Of a stretch of DNA of 64,000 bases, positions 57,101 through 63,939 are shown piece by piece. Positions within the stretch are counted from its first letter, which is position 1, and each line of letters starts with the position of its first letter. The stretch comes from Opitutaceae bacterium (lineage in GTDB: Bacteria > Verrucomicrobiota > Verrucomicrobiia > Opitutales > Opitutaceae): assembly GCA_030693515.1 (NCBI GenBank), contig JAUYAK010000063.1:164075-228074 (forward strand). The letters run 5' to 3'. A model generated the notes under the pieces. That model had not been told where the DNA came from and made no database searches. It saw only the letters and a program-made list of their open reading frames with translations. The position numbers and the translations under genes were made by a program.

Positions 57101-57536
57101 CGCCGGCCACGGGCACGGTGTAGAGCATGTCGAAGCGGGAGTAGCTCCCGCGACGCGAGCGAATCAGCACGCTTTTGCCGTCGGGGGTCCAGCCGAGCGC
57201 GGCATCGTTGGCGGGATGCGAGGTGAGGCGCTTCAGTTCGCCGCCGGCCGCGGGAACCACGTAAACATCCTGGTTGCCATCGAAGTCACCGGTAAACGCC
57301 ACGAGCGATCCATCCGGCGAAAACAGCGGCCCGCTCGCGACGCCCGGATCCGCGGCGACGAGCCGGCGGGCGTCGCCCCCCTCGCGCGGCACGGTCCAGA
57401 GACTGTTGCCGAGGGCGAAGGCGATGTGCGTGCGGCTGAGCGACGGAGCCTGCGGGATAAGCGGGGGCTCGGTTTGGGCCAGCGCGGCAGCGGCGGACGT
57501 GAACGCGAGGAGACAGCGGAGGAGCGGAAGTTTCAT
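54177..57536 (-). CDS. Tricorn-like S41 protease
   Basis: 1119 residues with a signal peptide (LRCLLAFTSAAAALA). The N-terminal half holds two WD40-type beta-propellers (LVAFTGDFDGNQDVYVVPAA, WSPDGKWIAYFSD). A 60-residue Asp/Glu/Lys/Ala-rich linker (about 530-595) follows, then the tricorn C1, PDZ (VNVQAGEFLLSVNGRDLTAG) and C2 domains. The nucleophile Ser lies in NEFAGSGGDALPWYF, and DGGTVTAPHWGIFGLEGQWE follows. Tricorn proteases trim peptides made by other proteases; this one acts outside the cytosol. The acidic linker is unusual. Confidence 0.88.
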   Translation of the reverse strand: MKLPLLRCLLAFTSAAAALAQTEPPLIPQAPSLSRTHIAFALGNSLWTVPREGGDARRLVAADPGVASGPLFSPDGSLVAFTGDFDGNQDVYVVPAAGGELKRLTSHPANDAALGWTPDGKSVLIRSRRGSYSRFDMLYTVPVAGGLPAEVPLPMGVQGAYSADATQLAYVPVWNFRNSAGDHIAIKNYRGGKFASIWIARLADSEITRVPRTDSNDFNPMWVGDKIYFLSDRAGAVTLFSYDTKARAVVQLVKNDGFDLKTAAAGPGAIVYEQFGGLHLFDLASGRARPVPVRVAADFPQVRPRLEKITTAQLRNADLSPTGARAVFEAHGEILTVPAEKGDTRNLTRTTAVAERDPAWSPDGKWIAYFSDAAGEYALHLRDQTGLGEPRVITLGAPPSFFYNLAWSPDSKRLAYSDKRGQFWHLELEAAKPVKFDTDIAQRGARLAWSADSRWLTYEKELPNNLSAIFVHLLETGVTTQVTDGMSDARYPNFDRSGKYLTFTASTDVGLTSGGSSMSRIARPVTRAVYLAVLRKDLPSPLAPESDEEKDDAAKDKEPAKKPDEVKTADAEKPADADAAKSDAKPADSAAKKTDKAPAKVTIDFEGLGQRILALPLPERNYGALTAGKEGILYVIEGPQVSGTGAAKNVLQRFDLKTRKTEKILDAVDQFILAAKGEKMLWRAENKWFIAAADKAPKAGDGALKLDAIEIAVEPRAEWRQMFRETWHIQRDFFYDPNHHGVDLALLEKTYAPFLAGLASRADLNYLFAEMLGNLSVQHLYVGGGTKPETKTVAVGLLGADYRIADGRYQFARVFDGENWNPSAKAPLTQPGVNVQAGEFLLSVNGRDLTAGDEVFGHFLGTAGKQTVLRVGPSADGTGARDVTVVPVASEASLRNLAWIEGNRRKVDELSGGKLAYIYVPDTAVPGYTSFNRYFFAQSGKQGAVIDERFNGGGWLADYIIDYLKRPLLSASTTREGRLVPMPVAAIFGPKAMIVNEFAGSGGDALPWYFRKSGLGPIIGTRTWGGLIGIGGYPVLMDGGTVTAPHWGIFGLEGQWEMENHGVTPDIEVTHDPKLVRAGRDPQLERAVAVVLEALAKNPPVMPRVPEFPKYPARIPAAR

Positions 57537-57640
57537 CGGGGGGGTTCGCGAGCGAAGCGGAGGGCGCCGCGGGTGGAAACGAAATTCCCGCGCCCGGGTG
57601 CAGCCTTGCCAGCGCCGGCCGTGCGTCTAGCGTGCGCGGC

Positions 57641-57889
57641 ATGACCTACGGCATTGTCTTTGAAAAAATCGCCGCGGGCGAGTTGCCGCCTGGTTACTAC
57701 TACGCGCACATCCCGGTTCTCGGACTCACAACGCATGGCTCCGGCGTCGAGGGAGCCCGCGCCGCCGCCCGCGATTTGATCCAGCTGTGGCTCGAGGAAA
57801 AGCGCGCCAACGGCGAACCCATCGCCGCCTCGCCGGAGTTTTTCTTCTCTACGGTGGACGTGCCTAGCGATGCCCTACAAGGCGCGTGA
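57641..57889 (+). CDS. HicB-like antitoxin
   Basis: 82 residues, ATG 57641. It shows the short HicB/UPF0150 beta-alpha fold: [20 protein letters not shown], then the helix [20 protein letters not shown]. It lacks a C-terminal DNA-binding domain of clear type. It overlaps the hicA-like gene by 20 bases, which suggests tight co-translation. It would inactivate HicA and may autoregulate. Confidence 0.8.
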   Translation: MTYGIVFEKIAAGELPPGYYYAHIPVLGLTTHGSGVEGARAAARDLIQLWLEEKRANGEPIAASPEFFFSTVDVPSDALQGA

Positions 57890-58076
57890 GGTTCTCGCCC
57901 GACTTCAGCGCGCGGGCTTCGCGGTGAAGCGCCAGTCCGGCTCGCACGCCGTGCTGCGCCATGGCGACGGCCGGCAGACCTACGTTTCGATGCATCCCGG
58001 CGACATCCCAAACGGAACGTTTCGCAGCATCCTGCGGCAGGCGCGGCTCACCGAGGAAGAGTTCCGGCACCTCTGA
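57870..58076 (+). CDS. HicA-like mRNA interferase toxin
   Basis: 68 residues with the double-stranded-RNA-binding-like HicA fold: [20 protein letters not shown], catalytic His in [11 protein letters not shown], and [20 protein letters not shown]. Relatives cleave mRNA when free of HicB. The order antitoxin-then-toxin is the reverse of E. coli hicAB but common elsewhere. It ends 2 bases before the MarC gene. Confidence 0.88.
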   Translation: MPYKAREVLARLQRAGFAVKRQSGSHAVLRHGDGRQTYVSMHPGDIPNGTFRSILRQARLTEEEFRHL

Positions 58077-58078
58077 CC

Positions 58079-58747
58079 ATGTCCCACCCCGGCCATTTCT
58101 GGGAGCTGATTCTCGGCACCGTGATTGCGCTGCTGCCGATGATCAACCCGCTGGCCTCGGCGCCGACCTTCCTCGCGATCACGGAGGGCGACTCGCACGC
58201 GCGGCGGATGGAGCAGCTGCGCTGGGCCTGCATCTACATGGTGGCGATCCTCGTGGTGTTCCTCGTGGGCGGGACGTTCATCATGAAATTTTTCGGCATC
58301 TCGATCCCCGGCCTGCGCATCGCGGGCGGCCTGCTCGTGGCGGGCATCGGTTTCGGCATGCTGATGGGCCCGCCGCGCGCGGCCATCACGCCCGACGAGG
58401 CGGCCGCCCGGGCCAAGCGCGACGTGTCGTTCTCCCCGCTCGCGATGCCGATGCTGAGCGGTCCGGGCTCCATCGCCGTGACGATCGGGTTCACTTCGCT
58501 GGCGACCCGGTGGTTCGACTACGTCGCCATCATCCTCGGCATCCTCGCGGTGGCGGCGATCAGCTATTGGACGCTGGCGCTCTCGGAGCGCGTCGTGCGC
58601 GTGATCGGCGCCAACGGCATGAACGCCCTCTCGAAGATCATGGGCTTCCTGATCCTCTGCATCGGGATCCAGTTCGTCGTCAACGGTGTGCTCGGCGTGG
58701 TGACCGACCCGGCGTTCGTGCGCGCGATCCGCGACGCGGTGCAGTGA
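58079..58747 (+). CDS. MarC family inner-membrane protein
   Basis: 222 residues with six predicted helices. Family phrases are present: LLPMINPLASAPTFLAIT, MKFFGISIPGLRIAGGLLVA, FSPLAMPMLSGPGSIAVTIG and MGFLILCIGIQFVVNGV. MarC proteins are conserved membrane proteins of unsettled function (no proven role in antibiotic resistance). The gene starts 2 bases after the HicA stop. Confidence 0.88.
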   Translation: MSHPGHFWELILGTVIALLPMINPLASAPTFLAITEGDSHARRMEQLRWACIYMVAILVVFLVGGTFIMKFFGISIPGLRIAGGLLVAGIGFGMLMGPPRAAITPDEAAARAKRDVSFSPLAMPMLSGPGSIAVTIGFTSLATRWFDYVAIILGILAVAAISYWTLALSERVVRVIGANGMNALSKIMGFLILCIGIQFVVNGVLGVVTDPAFVRAIRDAVQ

Positions 58748-58763
58748 GCCGCGCGGCGGGCGC

Positions 58764-59888
58764 TCAGTATTTGCGGACCACGGTCGCGCCCGTGGTGTCC
58801 TTGAAGATGATCTGCTTCCGGTCCGCCTCGATGTGATCGAAACTGATGCCCAACGCGGGGTCGACGATCTCACCGGCCCGGACGAGCCGGCCGTTGATCA
58901 TCGCGCGGGCGGGGGTGCCTTGGAAGATGCCGTTGATCTTGGCGTTGACGACCCAGGCGACGAAAGCGGGGCTGGCTGAGGCGGCCTCGACCCGCGTCGT
59001 GGCGGCGAGGCCGGGGGCCACCGCGGTCATGGCGAGCGCGGTGTTGGGCGGCGGGGCGGCCAGCGGCTTGGGCGCAGGTTTATCCGGTTGATCCTCGCCG
59101 AGGGCGGCCGCGTCGACGCGTGTCTGGCCACTGGCGCGGCGCGCGGCGATCACATCCTGCGCCTTGTTGATGGCGTTGACGGGAATGTGCGCGATCTGAT
59201 TGAGCGTCTCGGTCGGGTTCGGGAGGTGCACGGCTGCCGCCACGGCCGCGAGAGCCGCAGGGGCGGCGGGAGTCGCCGGTTTCGGGCCGAAATGCTGCCA
59301 GCCGAAATACCCTCCGGCCCCGAGCACCACGAGCACGAGCAGGGCGACGAGCAGGCGGCCAGAGCCGCGTTTCACGGGCGCGGCCGCAGGCGGCACGCCC
59401 ACCTCGGGCACCTCCAGGCTGACTTTGAGGTGCGGCACCGCAAAGGGCGGGACCGTGCGGCGCAAGGAAGCGCCTCCTTTGTCCGGTTTGGCGGCGAGGT
59501 TCAGCGGAGCGCGGGTAAAGGGCGGCCGGGTCGACGACGACGTGCTCGCCGGCGCAGGCTCCGGGGGCTTCGGAAAGGACTTGGGTTCCGGTGCCAGGGC
59601 CGGGATTTCCTGCAGCGCAGGTGGCGGTCCCGGAATTACGGCAACTGCCGGAATCGTCGCAGGAATGACAACGGGCGGGATCGTCGCGCCCGGTGCATTC
59701 AGCGCCGCGATCACCTCGGACGCGGCCGGCGCGGGCTCCGTCCGGGGTTTGAGCTTGAACTTCATGCCCTCAGCCGGCGCGGCTGCGGCCGCAGCGGGCG
59801 CGGCCGATCGCGGCATCGGATCCGACGGCGGAGTCAACCGCGGTCTCAGGCGCAGCGTGGGAGTCGGCGTCTTGGGCTCTTCAGGCAT
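58764..59888 (-). CDS. Pro/Ala-rich single-helix membrane protein
   Basis: 374 residues. A long cytoplasmic Pro/Ala-rich region (about 1-195) leads to one helix (LLVALLVLVVLGAGGYFGW, near 200-218), another Ala/Pro-rich region, and a small folded C-terminal domain (INGIFQGTPARAMINGRLVR, GISFDHIEADRKQIIFKDTT) that resembles the periplasmic GspB/PilP-like domain of secretion and pilus systems. The resemblance is weak. No secretion gene is nearby. It may bind a periplasmic partner. Confidence 0.6.
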   Translation of the reverse strand: MPEEPKTPTPTLRLRPRLTPPSDPMPRSAAPAAAAAAPAEGMKFKLKPRTEPAPAASEVIAALNAPGATIPPVVIPATIPAVAVIPGPPPALQEIPALAPEPKSFPKPPEPAPASTSSSTRPPFTRAPLNLAAKPDKGGASLRRTVPPFAVPHLKVSLEVPEVGVPPAAAPVKRGSGRLLVALLVLVVLGAGGYFGWQHFGPKPATPAAPAALAAVAAAVHLPNPTETLNQIAHIPVNAINKAQDVIAARRASGQTRVDAAALGEDQPDKPAPKPLAAPPPNTALAMTAVAPGLAATTRVEAASASPAFVAWVVNAKINGIFQGTPARAMINGRLVRAGEIVDPALGISFDHIEADRKQIIFKDTTGATVVRKY

Positions 59889-59988
59889 GGGGAATTCAAC
59901 CCTTCCTTATCGGCCGGGATCGCGAATCCTAAAAGATAACCCTCGCCGTTCGGCCCGGCTTGGCCCACGTCTTAGACCCATTTCTAAC

Positions 59989-60249
59989 ATGCTCAGGCTC
60001 CTGCTCCTGCCCGCCCTCATCCTCCTGGCCGTCGCCTCCCACGGCTGCTTTTTCTCCAAGAAAGCGCCGCGCGCCAAGGAGACCACCGCCATTGCGGCCG
60101 ACGTCGAGGAGAGCTTCCGCAAGCGCTGGGTCGATAAGCGCGCGGCCGAGCTGGCTGCGCAGGGTGCCGTCGCGGAGGCCGCCCGCACGCAGGCCGAGAC
60201 GGAGTTTCGCGACCGCTACGGCTTCACCCGCGCCGGGCAGAATAAGTGA
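59989..60249 (+). CDS. Small lipoprotein with a helical tail
   Basis: 86 residues. A signal peptide ends in a lipobox-like AVASHGC, so Cys20 is the likely lipidated residue. The mature part is a charged, Ala-rich helix (VDKRAAELAAQGAVAEAART) ending in EFRDRYGFTRAGQ. No family is recognised. It lies between the Pro/Ala-rich gene (divergent) and rarD (22 bases downstream). Confidence 0.65.
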   Translation: MLRLLLLPALILLAVASHGCFFSKKAPRAKETTAIAADVEESFRKRWVDKRAAELAAQGAVAEAARTQAETEFRDRYGFTRAGQNK

Positions 60250-60270
60250 GGCGCTGCGGCGCCCTCCGGC

Positions 60271-61173
60271 GTGTCCGCACTACCCCATCCTGAAGCCGCG
60301 CGCGGTGCCCTCACCGCGGCGCTCTGCTACCTCGGCTGGGGCCTCGTGCCGCTCTACTGGCGGCAGCTCGCCGCCATCAACCCCGTCGAGCTGATCGCGC
60401 ACCGGGCGCTGTGGTCGCTCGTGTTTCTCGCTGCGCTGGTCGGGATGATGCGCATCGGCCGGCAGGTGCTCGCCGGTCTGGCGAGTCCGCGCGCCGTGGG
60501 CCTCAATTTCCTCAGCGCCGCGCTGCTCACGGCCAACTGGCTCGTGTATGTCTGGGGCGTGAACACCGGGCACGTGATCGAGTGCAGCCTGGGCTACTTC
60601 CTCGTGCCGCTGTTCAACGTCGCCCTCGGCCGCTTCGTGCTGCACGAGCACCTGCGCCGGCTCCAGTGGGTGGCCATCGCGACCGCCGCGGCCGGCGTGC
60701 TGGTGATGATCGTGCAGCTCGGCCGGCCGCCGTGGCTGGCCTTGGCGCTGGCCGCGACGTGGAGCGCCTACGGCCTGCTCCGGAAACAATCCGCGCTCGG
60801 CTCGCTGGCGGGCCTCACCGTCGAGACCCTGCTGCTCGCGCCGATCGCGGGGGCGTTTCTGCTCTGGCAGCACCACACGGGCGCCGGCGCGCTCGGCCGC
60901 GTGGATGGCGTCACGCACGCGCTCGTGCTCAGCTCAGGCGTGATCACAGCGATTCCGCTGCTGCTGTTTGCCTACGGCGCGCGGCGCATCCGGCTCACCA
61001 CGATGGGGCTGCTCCAATACCTCGCGCCCAGCGTGCAGCTCGCGCTCGGGGTGTGGGTGTTTCGCGAGCCCTTCACCGCCGAGCGCGCCGGGGGCTTCGC
61101 CCTGATCTGGGTCGGGCTCGCGCTCTACACCTTCGACAATCTCCGCGGGACCCGGGCCCGGGCGCGGGCCTGA
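60271..61173 (+). CDS. rarD: RarD-type EamA permease
   Basis: 300 residues from GTG 60271, ten helices in two EamA halves. RarD phrases are clear: YLGWGLVPLYWRQLAAINPV, IAHRALWSL, LTANWLVYVWGVNTGHVIEC and SLGYFLVPLFNVALGRF. RarD proteins belong to the drug/metabolite transporter superfamily; the substrate is unknown. Confidence 0.87.
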   Translation: MSALPHPEAARGALTAALCYLGWGLVPLYWRQLAAINPVELIAHRALWSLVFLAALVGMMRIGRQVLAGLASPRAVGLNFLSAALLTANWLVYVWGVNTGHVIECSLGYFLVPLFNVALGRFVLHEHLRRLQWVAIATAAAGVLVMIVQLGRPPWLALALAATWSAYGLLRKQSALGSLAGLTVETLLLAPIAGAFLLWQHHTGAGALGRVDGVTHALVLSSGVITAIPLLLFAYGARRIRLTTMGLLQYLAPSVQLALGVWVFREPFTAERAGGFALIWVGLALYTFDNLRGTRARARA

Positions 61174-61228
61174 ATTGCACCGCGGCGCTTGCGCACCCTT
61201 CCCTGCCGTGCAACGTCTGGCCCCCGCC

Positions 61229-61744
61229 ATGAACCTCCCCCGCACCCTCGCTCTCATGTCCCTCCTCACGCTCCTGACCGGCCTTGCCCGCGCGGAACCC
61301 ATCAAGGTCGGCGAAAAGGCCCCGGCCGTCGCCGCCCTCACCGACGCCGGCACGACGCTCAACCTCGCCGATGTTTACAAAAAGAACGCCTACACGCTCG
61401 TGTGGTTCTACCCCAAGGCCCTCACCGGCGGCTGCACCAAACAGGGCTGCTCCCTCCGCGATGCCAGCGCCGACCTCAAGAAGCTCGGCGTCGCCATCGT
61501 CGGCGTGAGCACCGACTCCGTCGAGAAGCAGAAGGAGTTTAAGGAGAAGAACAATTTCGACTACCCGCTCCTGGCCGACACCGAGAAGAAAGTCGTCAAG
61601 GCCTTCGGCCAGAGCGGCACGCTGGTGGCGAGCCGTGAAGCCTACCTCATCGATCGCAGCGGCACCGTCGTCTATTACGACAAGGGCCAGACCGAGAAGC
61701 AGGCCGAGAAGGTGCTCGAGTTCCTGCAGGCGAAGAAGAGCTGA
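61229..61744 (+). CDS. Exported peroxiredoxin, PrxQ/BCP type
   Basis: 171 residues. Unlike cytosolic BCP it starts with a signal peptide (TLALMSLLTLLTGLARA). The thioredoxin-fold body has the atypical two-Cys motif WFYPKALTGGCTKQGCSLRD, with peroxidatic and resolving Cys five residues apart, as in E. coli BCP. It reduces hydroperoxides outside the cytosol and needs a periplasmic thiol donor. A strong terminator follows. Confidence 0.9.
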   Translation: MNLPRTLALMSLLTLLTGLARAEPIKVGEKAPAVAALTDAGTTLNLADVYKKNAYTLVWFYPKALTGGCTKQGCSLRDASADLKKLGVAIVGVSTDSVEKQKEFKEKNNFDYPLLADTEKKVVKAFGQSGTLVASREAYLIDRSGTVVYYDKGQTEKQAEKVLEFLQAKKS

Positions 61745-61772
61745 TTTCCGCGCCCGTCGCGGTTCAGTGAGC

Positions 61773-61802
61773 AGGGCGGGTCTTTGACCCGCCCTTTTTT
61801 TT
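61773..61802 (+). terminator. Rho-independent terminator after the peroxiredoxin gene
   Basis: A perfect 10-base stem AGGGCGGGTC / GACCCGCCCT (61773-61782 and 61786-61795) with a TTT loop and a run of eight T from 61795. Confidence 0.92.
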
Positions 61803-61803
61803 A

Positions 61804-61910
61804 GACTTTGCCAAGGTGGGGCTGGCTCTCCGAGCCGGCCTGGGTTGCAGGGCGATTCGCGACTGGAACCTAGGCCGCTTGCGGAGAAGCGGCCCCACCT
61901 TCCTAAAGTC
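61804..61910. repeat. Nested palindrome: one outer stem enclosing two hairpins
   Basis: Outer arms AAGGTGGGGC (61813-61822) and GCCCCACCTT (61892-61901) pair perfectly, with GACTT / AAGTC further out (61804-61808 and 61906-61910). Inside are two hairpins: GGCTGGCTC-TCC-GAGCCGGCC and GGCCGCTT..AAGCGGCC. The shape is tRNA-like but without tRNA bases. It fills most of the gap between the peroxiredoxin terminator and the integron integrase; the remaining 61911-62018 shows nothing. Confidence 0.65.
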
Positions 61911-62018
61911 CAAATTTCAAGGGCCCTTGGTATCAGACCCTTTTTCGACGCCGACTGAGAAAACGCCGCCCTGCCCTGCTCGGGCCCCCTGCCCCAGTCC
62001 CGCCACCACACGCGCACG

Positions 62019-63320
62019 TCATGCCTCATCCAGCGGCGAGCGCACCCCCAGCCCCGGCCGGCGCATCACGTGGGTGTAGATCTGCGTTGTCTCCACGCTT
62101 TCGTGCCCGAGCAGTTCTTGGACGGTGCGGATGTCGGCCCCGCTTTCGAGCAGGTGCGTGGCGAACGAGTGCCGCAGCACGTGCGGTGTCACCCGCTTGT
62201 CGATCTTTGCCGCCGCGGCGGCGCGGCGGATGGCGTTTTGAAACGTGCTGTCCACGGTGTGGTGCCGTCGGCGCACGCCGGTTTGCGGATCGACACTCGT
62301 TTCCCGTGAAGGAAAGAGCCACTGCCACTCCCAGCGCTCGCCTGCGCGCTGGTATTTGCGCGCAAGACTTTCTGGCAACCACACGCCGGGCAGGCCTGCG
62401 GCGCGGTCGGCTTGGTGAAGCACCCGCAGCCGCTCCACCTGCGCCTGCAAGGCCGGCACGAGCCGCTCGGGCAGCACGGTGGCGCGATCCTTGTCGCCCT
62501 TGCCGGCCCGCAATGCGATTTGCCGGCGCGCGAGGTCGAGGTCCTTCACCCGCAGGCGCAGCAGCTCCATCAGGCGCAGGCCCCCGCCATACATCAGCTC
62601 CGCCATGAGCCGCGTCGTCCCCTCCAATTGGGCAAACAACCGCGCGCATTCCTCGCGGCTGAGGACCGTCGGCACCCGCCGCCGCTCGCGGGCATAGGTA
62701 AACTTAATCTCCCCGAGCTGGCGGTGCAGCGCCTCCTGCATGATAAACACCAGCGCGTTGAGCGCCTGCTTCTGCGTCGAGGGCGCGACTTGCTGCCGCA
62801 CCGCAAGGTCGGTGAGGAAGGCCTGCACTTCGCGCTCCGTCGCACGATACGGCGAGGCCGGGGCGATGAAGCGCGCGAACCGCTCCGCCCACTGGCGGTA
62901 GGTGCCCTCCGTGCGCGCGAGCAAGTGACGCGTCCGCACCGCGGTCACGAGCGCATTCCGCCAGTCGGCACCTTCGGCCGGCGCCATCGGCGGCAATCGC
63001 ATTTCTCGGGTGGGCGCGCGCGTCCCTGCGCCCGCATTCGGCCTCGGCCTCTCCGCTTCGGCCGCTACCTTTTTCGCCGCCACGAAAAACCACCGCAACG
63101 CCGCGCGCGGCGACGCCCCGGCATTGCGGGCTTGCCCTTCCGCCTCCGCGATGTAGCCCTTCGCCACCGCAATGCACGCCGGTGAATGCAGCACCTTGCA
63201 GTGGCGCAGGAACCCGATGATATCCCGGGCCGTTTGCGCCTTGAGGTCGGCCGCCCACGGCTCGGCGGCCAGCGCCTCCTTCCACTCGCGAAACGTGACC
63301 GGCGCGCGCTCGTCGCTCAT
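62019..63320 (-). CDS. intI: Integron integrase (IntI) with an N-terminal extension
   Basis: 433 residues from ATG 63320. The tyrosine-recombinase core has Arg in [40 protein letters not shown] (His/Arg) and Tyr in [12 protein letters not shown], ending [11 protein letters not shown] exactly as integron integrases do. The IntI-specific extra segment is present ([20 protein letters not shown], then the SVDPQTG / RRHH region). Compared with IntI1 (337 residues) it has about 95 extra N-terminal residues ([17 protein letters not shown]). It would recombine attI and attC sites, the latter as folded single strands. The associated attI lies just upstream at 63446-63500. Confidence 0.94.
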   Translation of the reverse strand: MSDERAPVTFREWKEALAAEPWAADLKAQTARDIIGFLRHCKVLHSPACIAVAKGYIAEAEGQARNAGASPRAALRWFFVAAKKVAAEAERPRPNAGAGTRAPTREMRLPPMAPAEGADWRNALVTAVRTRHLLARTEGTYRQWAERFARFIAPASPYRATEREVQAFLTDLAVRQQVAPSTQKQALNALVFIMQEALHRQLGEIKFTYARERRRVPTVLSREECARLFAQLEGTTRLMAELMYGGGLRLMELLRLRVKDLDLARRQIALRAGKGDKDRATVLPERLVPALQAQVERLRVLHQADRAAGLPGVWLPESLARKYQRAGERWEWQWLFPSRETSVDPQTGVRRRHHTVDSTFQNAIRRAAAAAKIDKRVTPHVLRHSFATHLLESGADIRTVQELLGHESVETTQIYTHVMRRPGLGVRSPLDEA

Positions 63321-63832
63321 GCTGCGAGTAAGGCTTTCGCCGGGTGCCGCACAACCGCAAAAAGCCTTACTCGCGCGCCAGTCGCACCGCAGCAAACCAG
63401 CGCACCCGCCTCGCCGTCAGCGATTTGACTCCACTTCACCGACCCAAGCGACCTGCGGCTTCCCGCAGAGTCGCTTCGAGTCCCAATAACACTGTTAGGC
63501 GAAACCAGCGGCAGGTTGCGCATGGCGTCCGCCGCTTCGTCGGCGATCATCGCTTCGTCGTGACCTTCGGGCGAATCGCCATGCGGCATCATGTGTTTTC
63601 GTTTCCAGTTTGCCGCGGCGGTTTCCAGAATGCGTTCGATGGCCGGTGCCATTTCTGCGGTCACGTCTTTGCCGGTTCCAAGGATGCCGCCTTCCGGGTC
63701 GAGTGGTCGCGCGATCAAACCCGGCTTCGCTTCCTTCACGATCTCGATAAATTCCGCGCGGTCTGCATCGCTGCCAAAGTAGAGCACCACGGGAAAGGTT
63801 CCGGCGAGTTCTGGTATGTCGGGAGTTTTCAT
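63317..63832 (-). CDS. Antisense open frame of the first gene cassette, unknown function
   Basis: 171 codons from ATG 63832. Residues 1 to about 113 look like a real small acidic protein ([40 protein letters not shown]). Residues after that translate the attI region and the inverted repeat and are probably not selected. The stop TGA overlaps the integrase ATG (ATGA, 63317-63320). The frame runs opposite to the expected cassette direction (attI to attC). A 13-base direct repeat (TGTCGGGAGTTTT, 63817-63829 and 63835-63847) flanks its start codon. No family is recognised. Confidence 0.5.
   Translation of the reverse strand: MKTPDIPELAGTFPVVLYFGSDADRAEFIEIVKEAKPGLIARPLDPEGGILGTGKDVTAEMAPAIERILETAAANWKRKHMMPHGDSPEGHDEAMIADEAADAMRNLPLVSPNSVIGTRSDSAGSRRSLGSVKWSQIADGEAGALVCCGATGARVRLFAVVRHPAKALLAA
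63324..63374. repeat. Perfect 14-base inverted repeat upstream of the integrase
   Basis: GCGAGTAAGGCTTT (63324-63337) and AAAGCCTTACTCGC (63361-63374) are exact reverse complements, separated by 23 bases, 4 bases before the integrase ATG. A transcript of intI would start with, or pass through, a stable hairpin covering the ribosome-binding region, so translational control is possible. Neither arm contains a core integron R box. Confidence 0.6.
63446..63500 (+). other. attI: Integron attI-like recombination site
   Basis: CCCAATAACACTGTTAGGC (63482-63500) contains a perfect R box GTTAGGC (63494-63500, crossover expected between G and T) and an inverted L-type box three bases before it, closely matching the end of class 1 attI (CCCTAAAACAAAGTTAGGC). 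Left of it is an imperfect hairpin with one extra-helical A: AAGCGAC-CTGCGG-CTTC-CCGCAG-A-GTCGCTT (63446-63476). Its position next to the 5' end of intI is the classical one. Confidence 0.7.
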
Positions 63833-63855
63833 TTTGTCGGGAGTTTTTCTCAGAC

Positions 63856-63860
63856 GCCTA
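63856..63860 (+). other. Start of a split attC site (R'' box GCCTA|AC) of the first cassette
   Basis: GCCTA at 63856-63860 is the first five bases of an R'' box of the GCCTAAC type and is complementary to the R box at 63494-63500. It is cut at once by intron-like sequence (ATCGGG..). The remainder of this attC must lie beyond the right edge. The cassette then spans 63495 to this site, about 360 bases. Confidence 0.55.
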
Positions 63861-63897
63861 ATCGGGTAGCCGGGGGGAATTAGCCCCCGGCCCCCAC

Positions 63898-63929
63898 ACC
63901 ACCGGACATGCGGGTCCGCATCCGGCGGT
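63898..63929 (-). ncRNA. Group II intron domain V
   Basis: 32 bases that fold into a 9-pair lower stem (ACCGCCGGA / UCCGGUGGU), a two-base bulge (UG), a 4-pair upper stem (UGCG / CGCA) and a GACC loop. The catalytic triad position reads CGC, as in group IIC introns. Domain VI follows as GCCGGGGGC / GCCCCCCGGC-like arms at 63869-63891. Confidence 0.8.
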
Positions 63930-63939
63930 TCCGTAGTGT

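Noticed and set aside
61804..61910. The nested palindrome as an attC site of a cassette behind the integrase
   Set aside because: No RYYYAAC..GTTRRRY boxes at its ends, and the outer stem continues into unrelated bases. A REP-like element fits better.
63470..63490. tRNA T-arm-like TTCGAGTCC near the integron (possible tRNA gene or integration site)
   Set aside because: The flanking bases do not form a T-stem and no anticodon or acceptor stem is found. The sequence is part of the attI-like hairpin.
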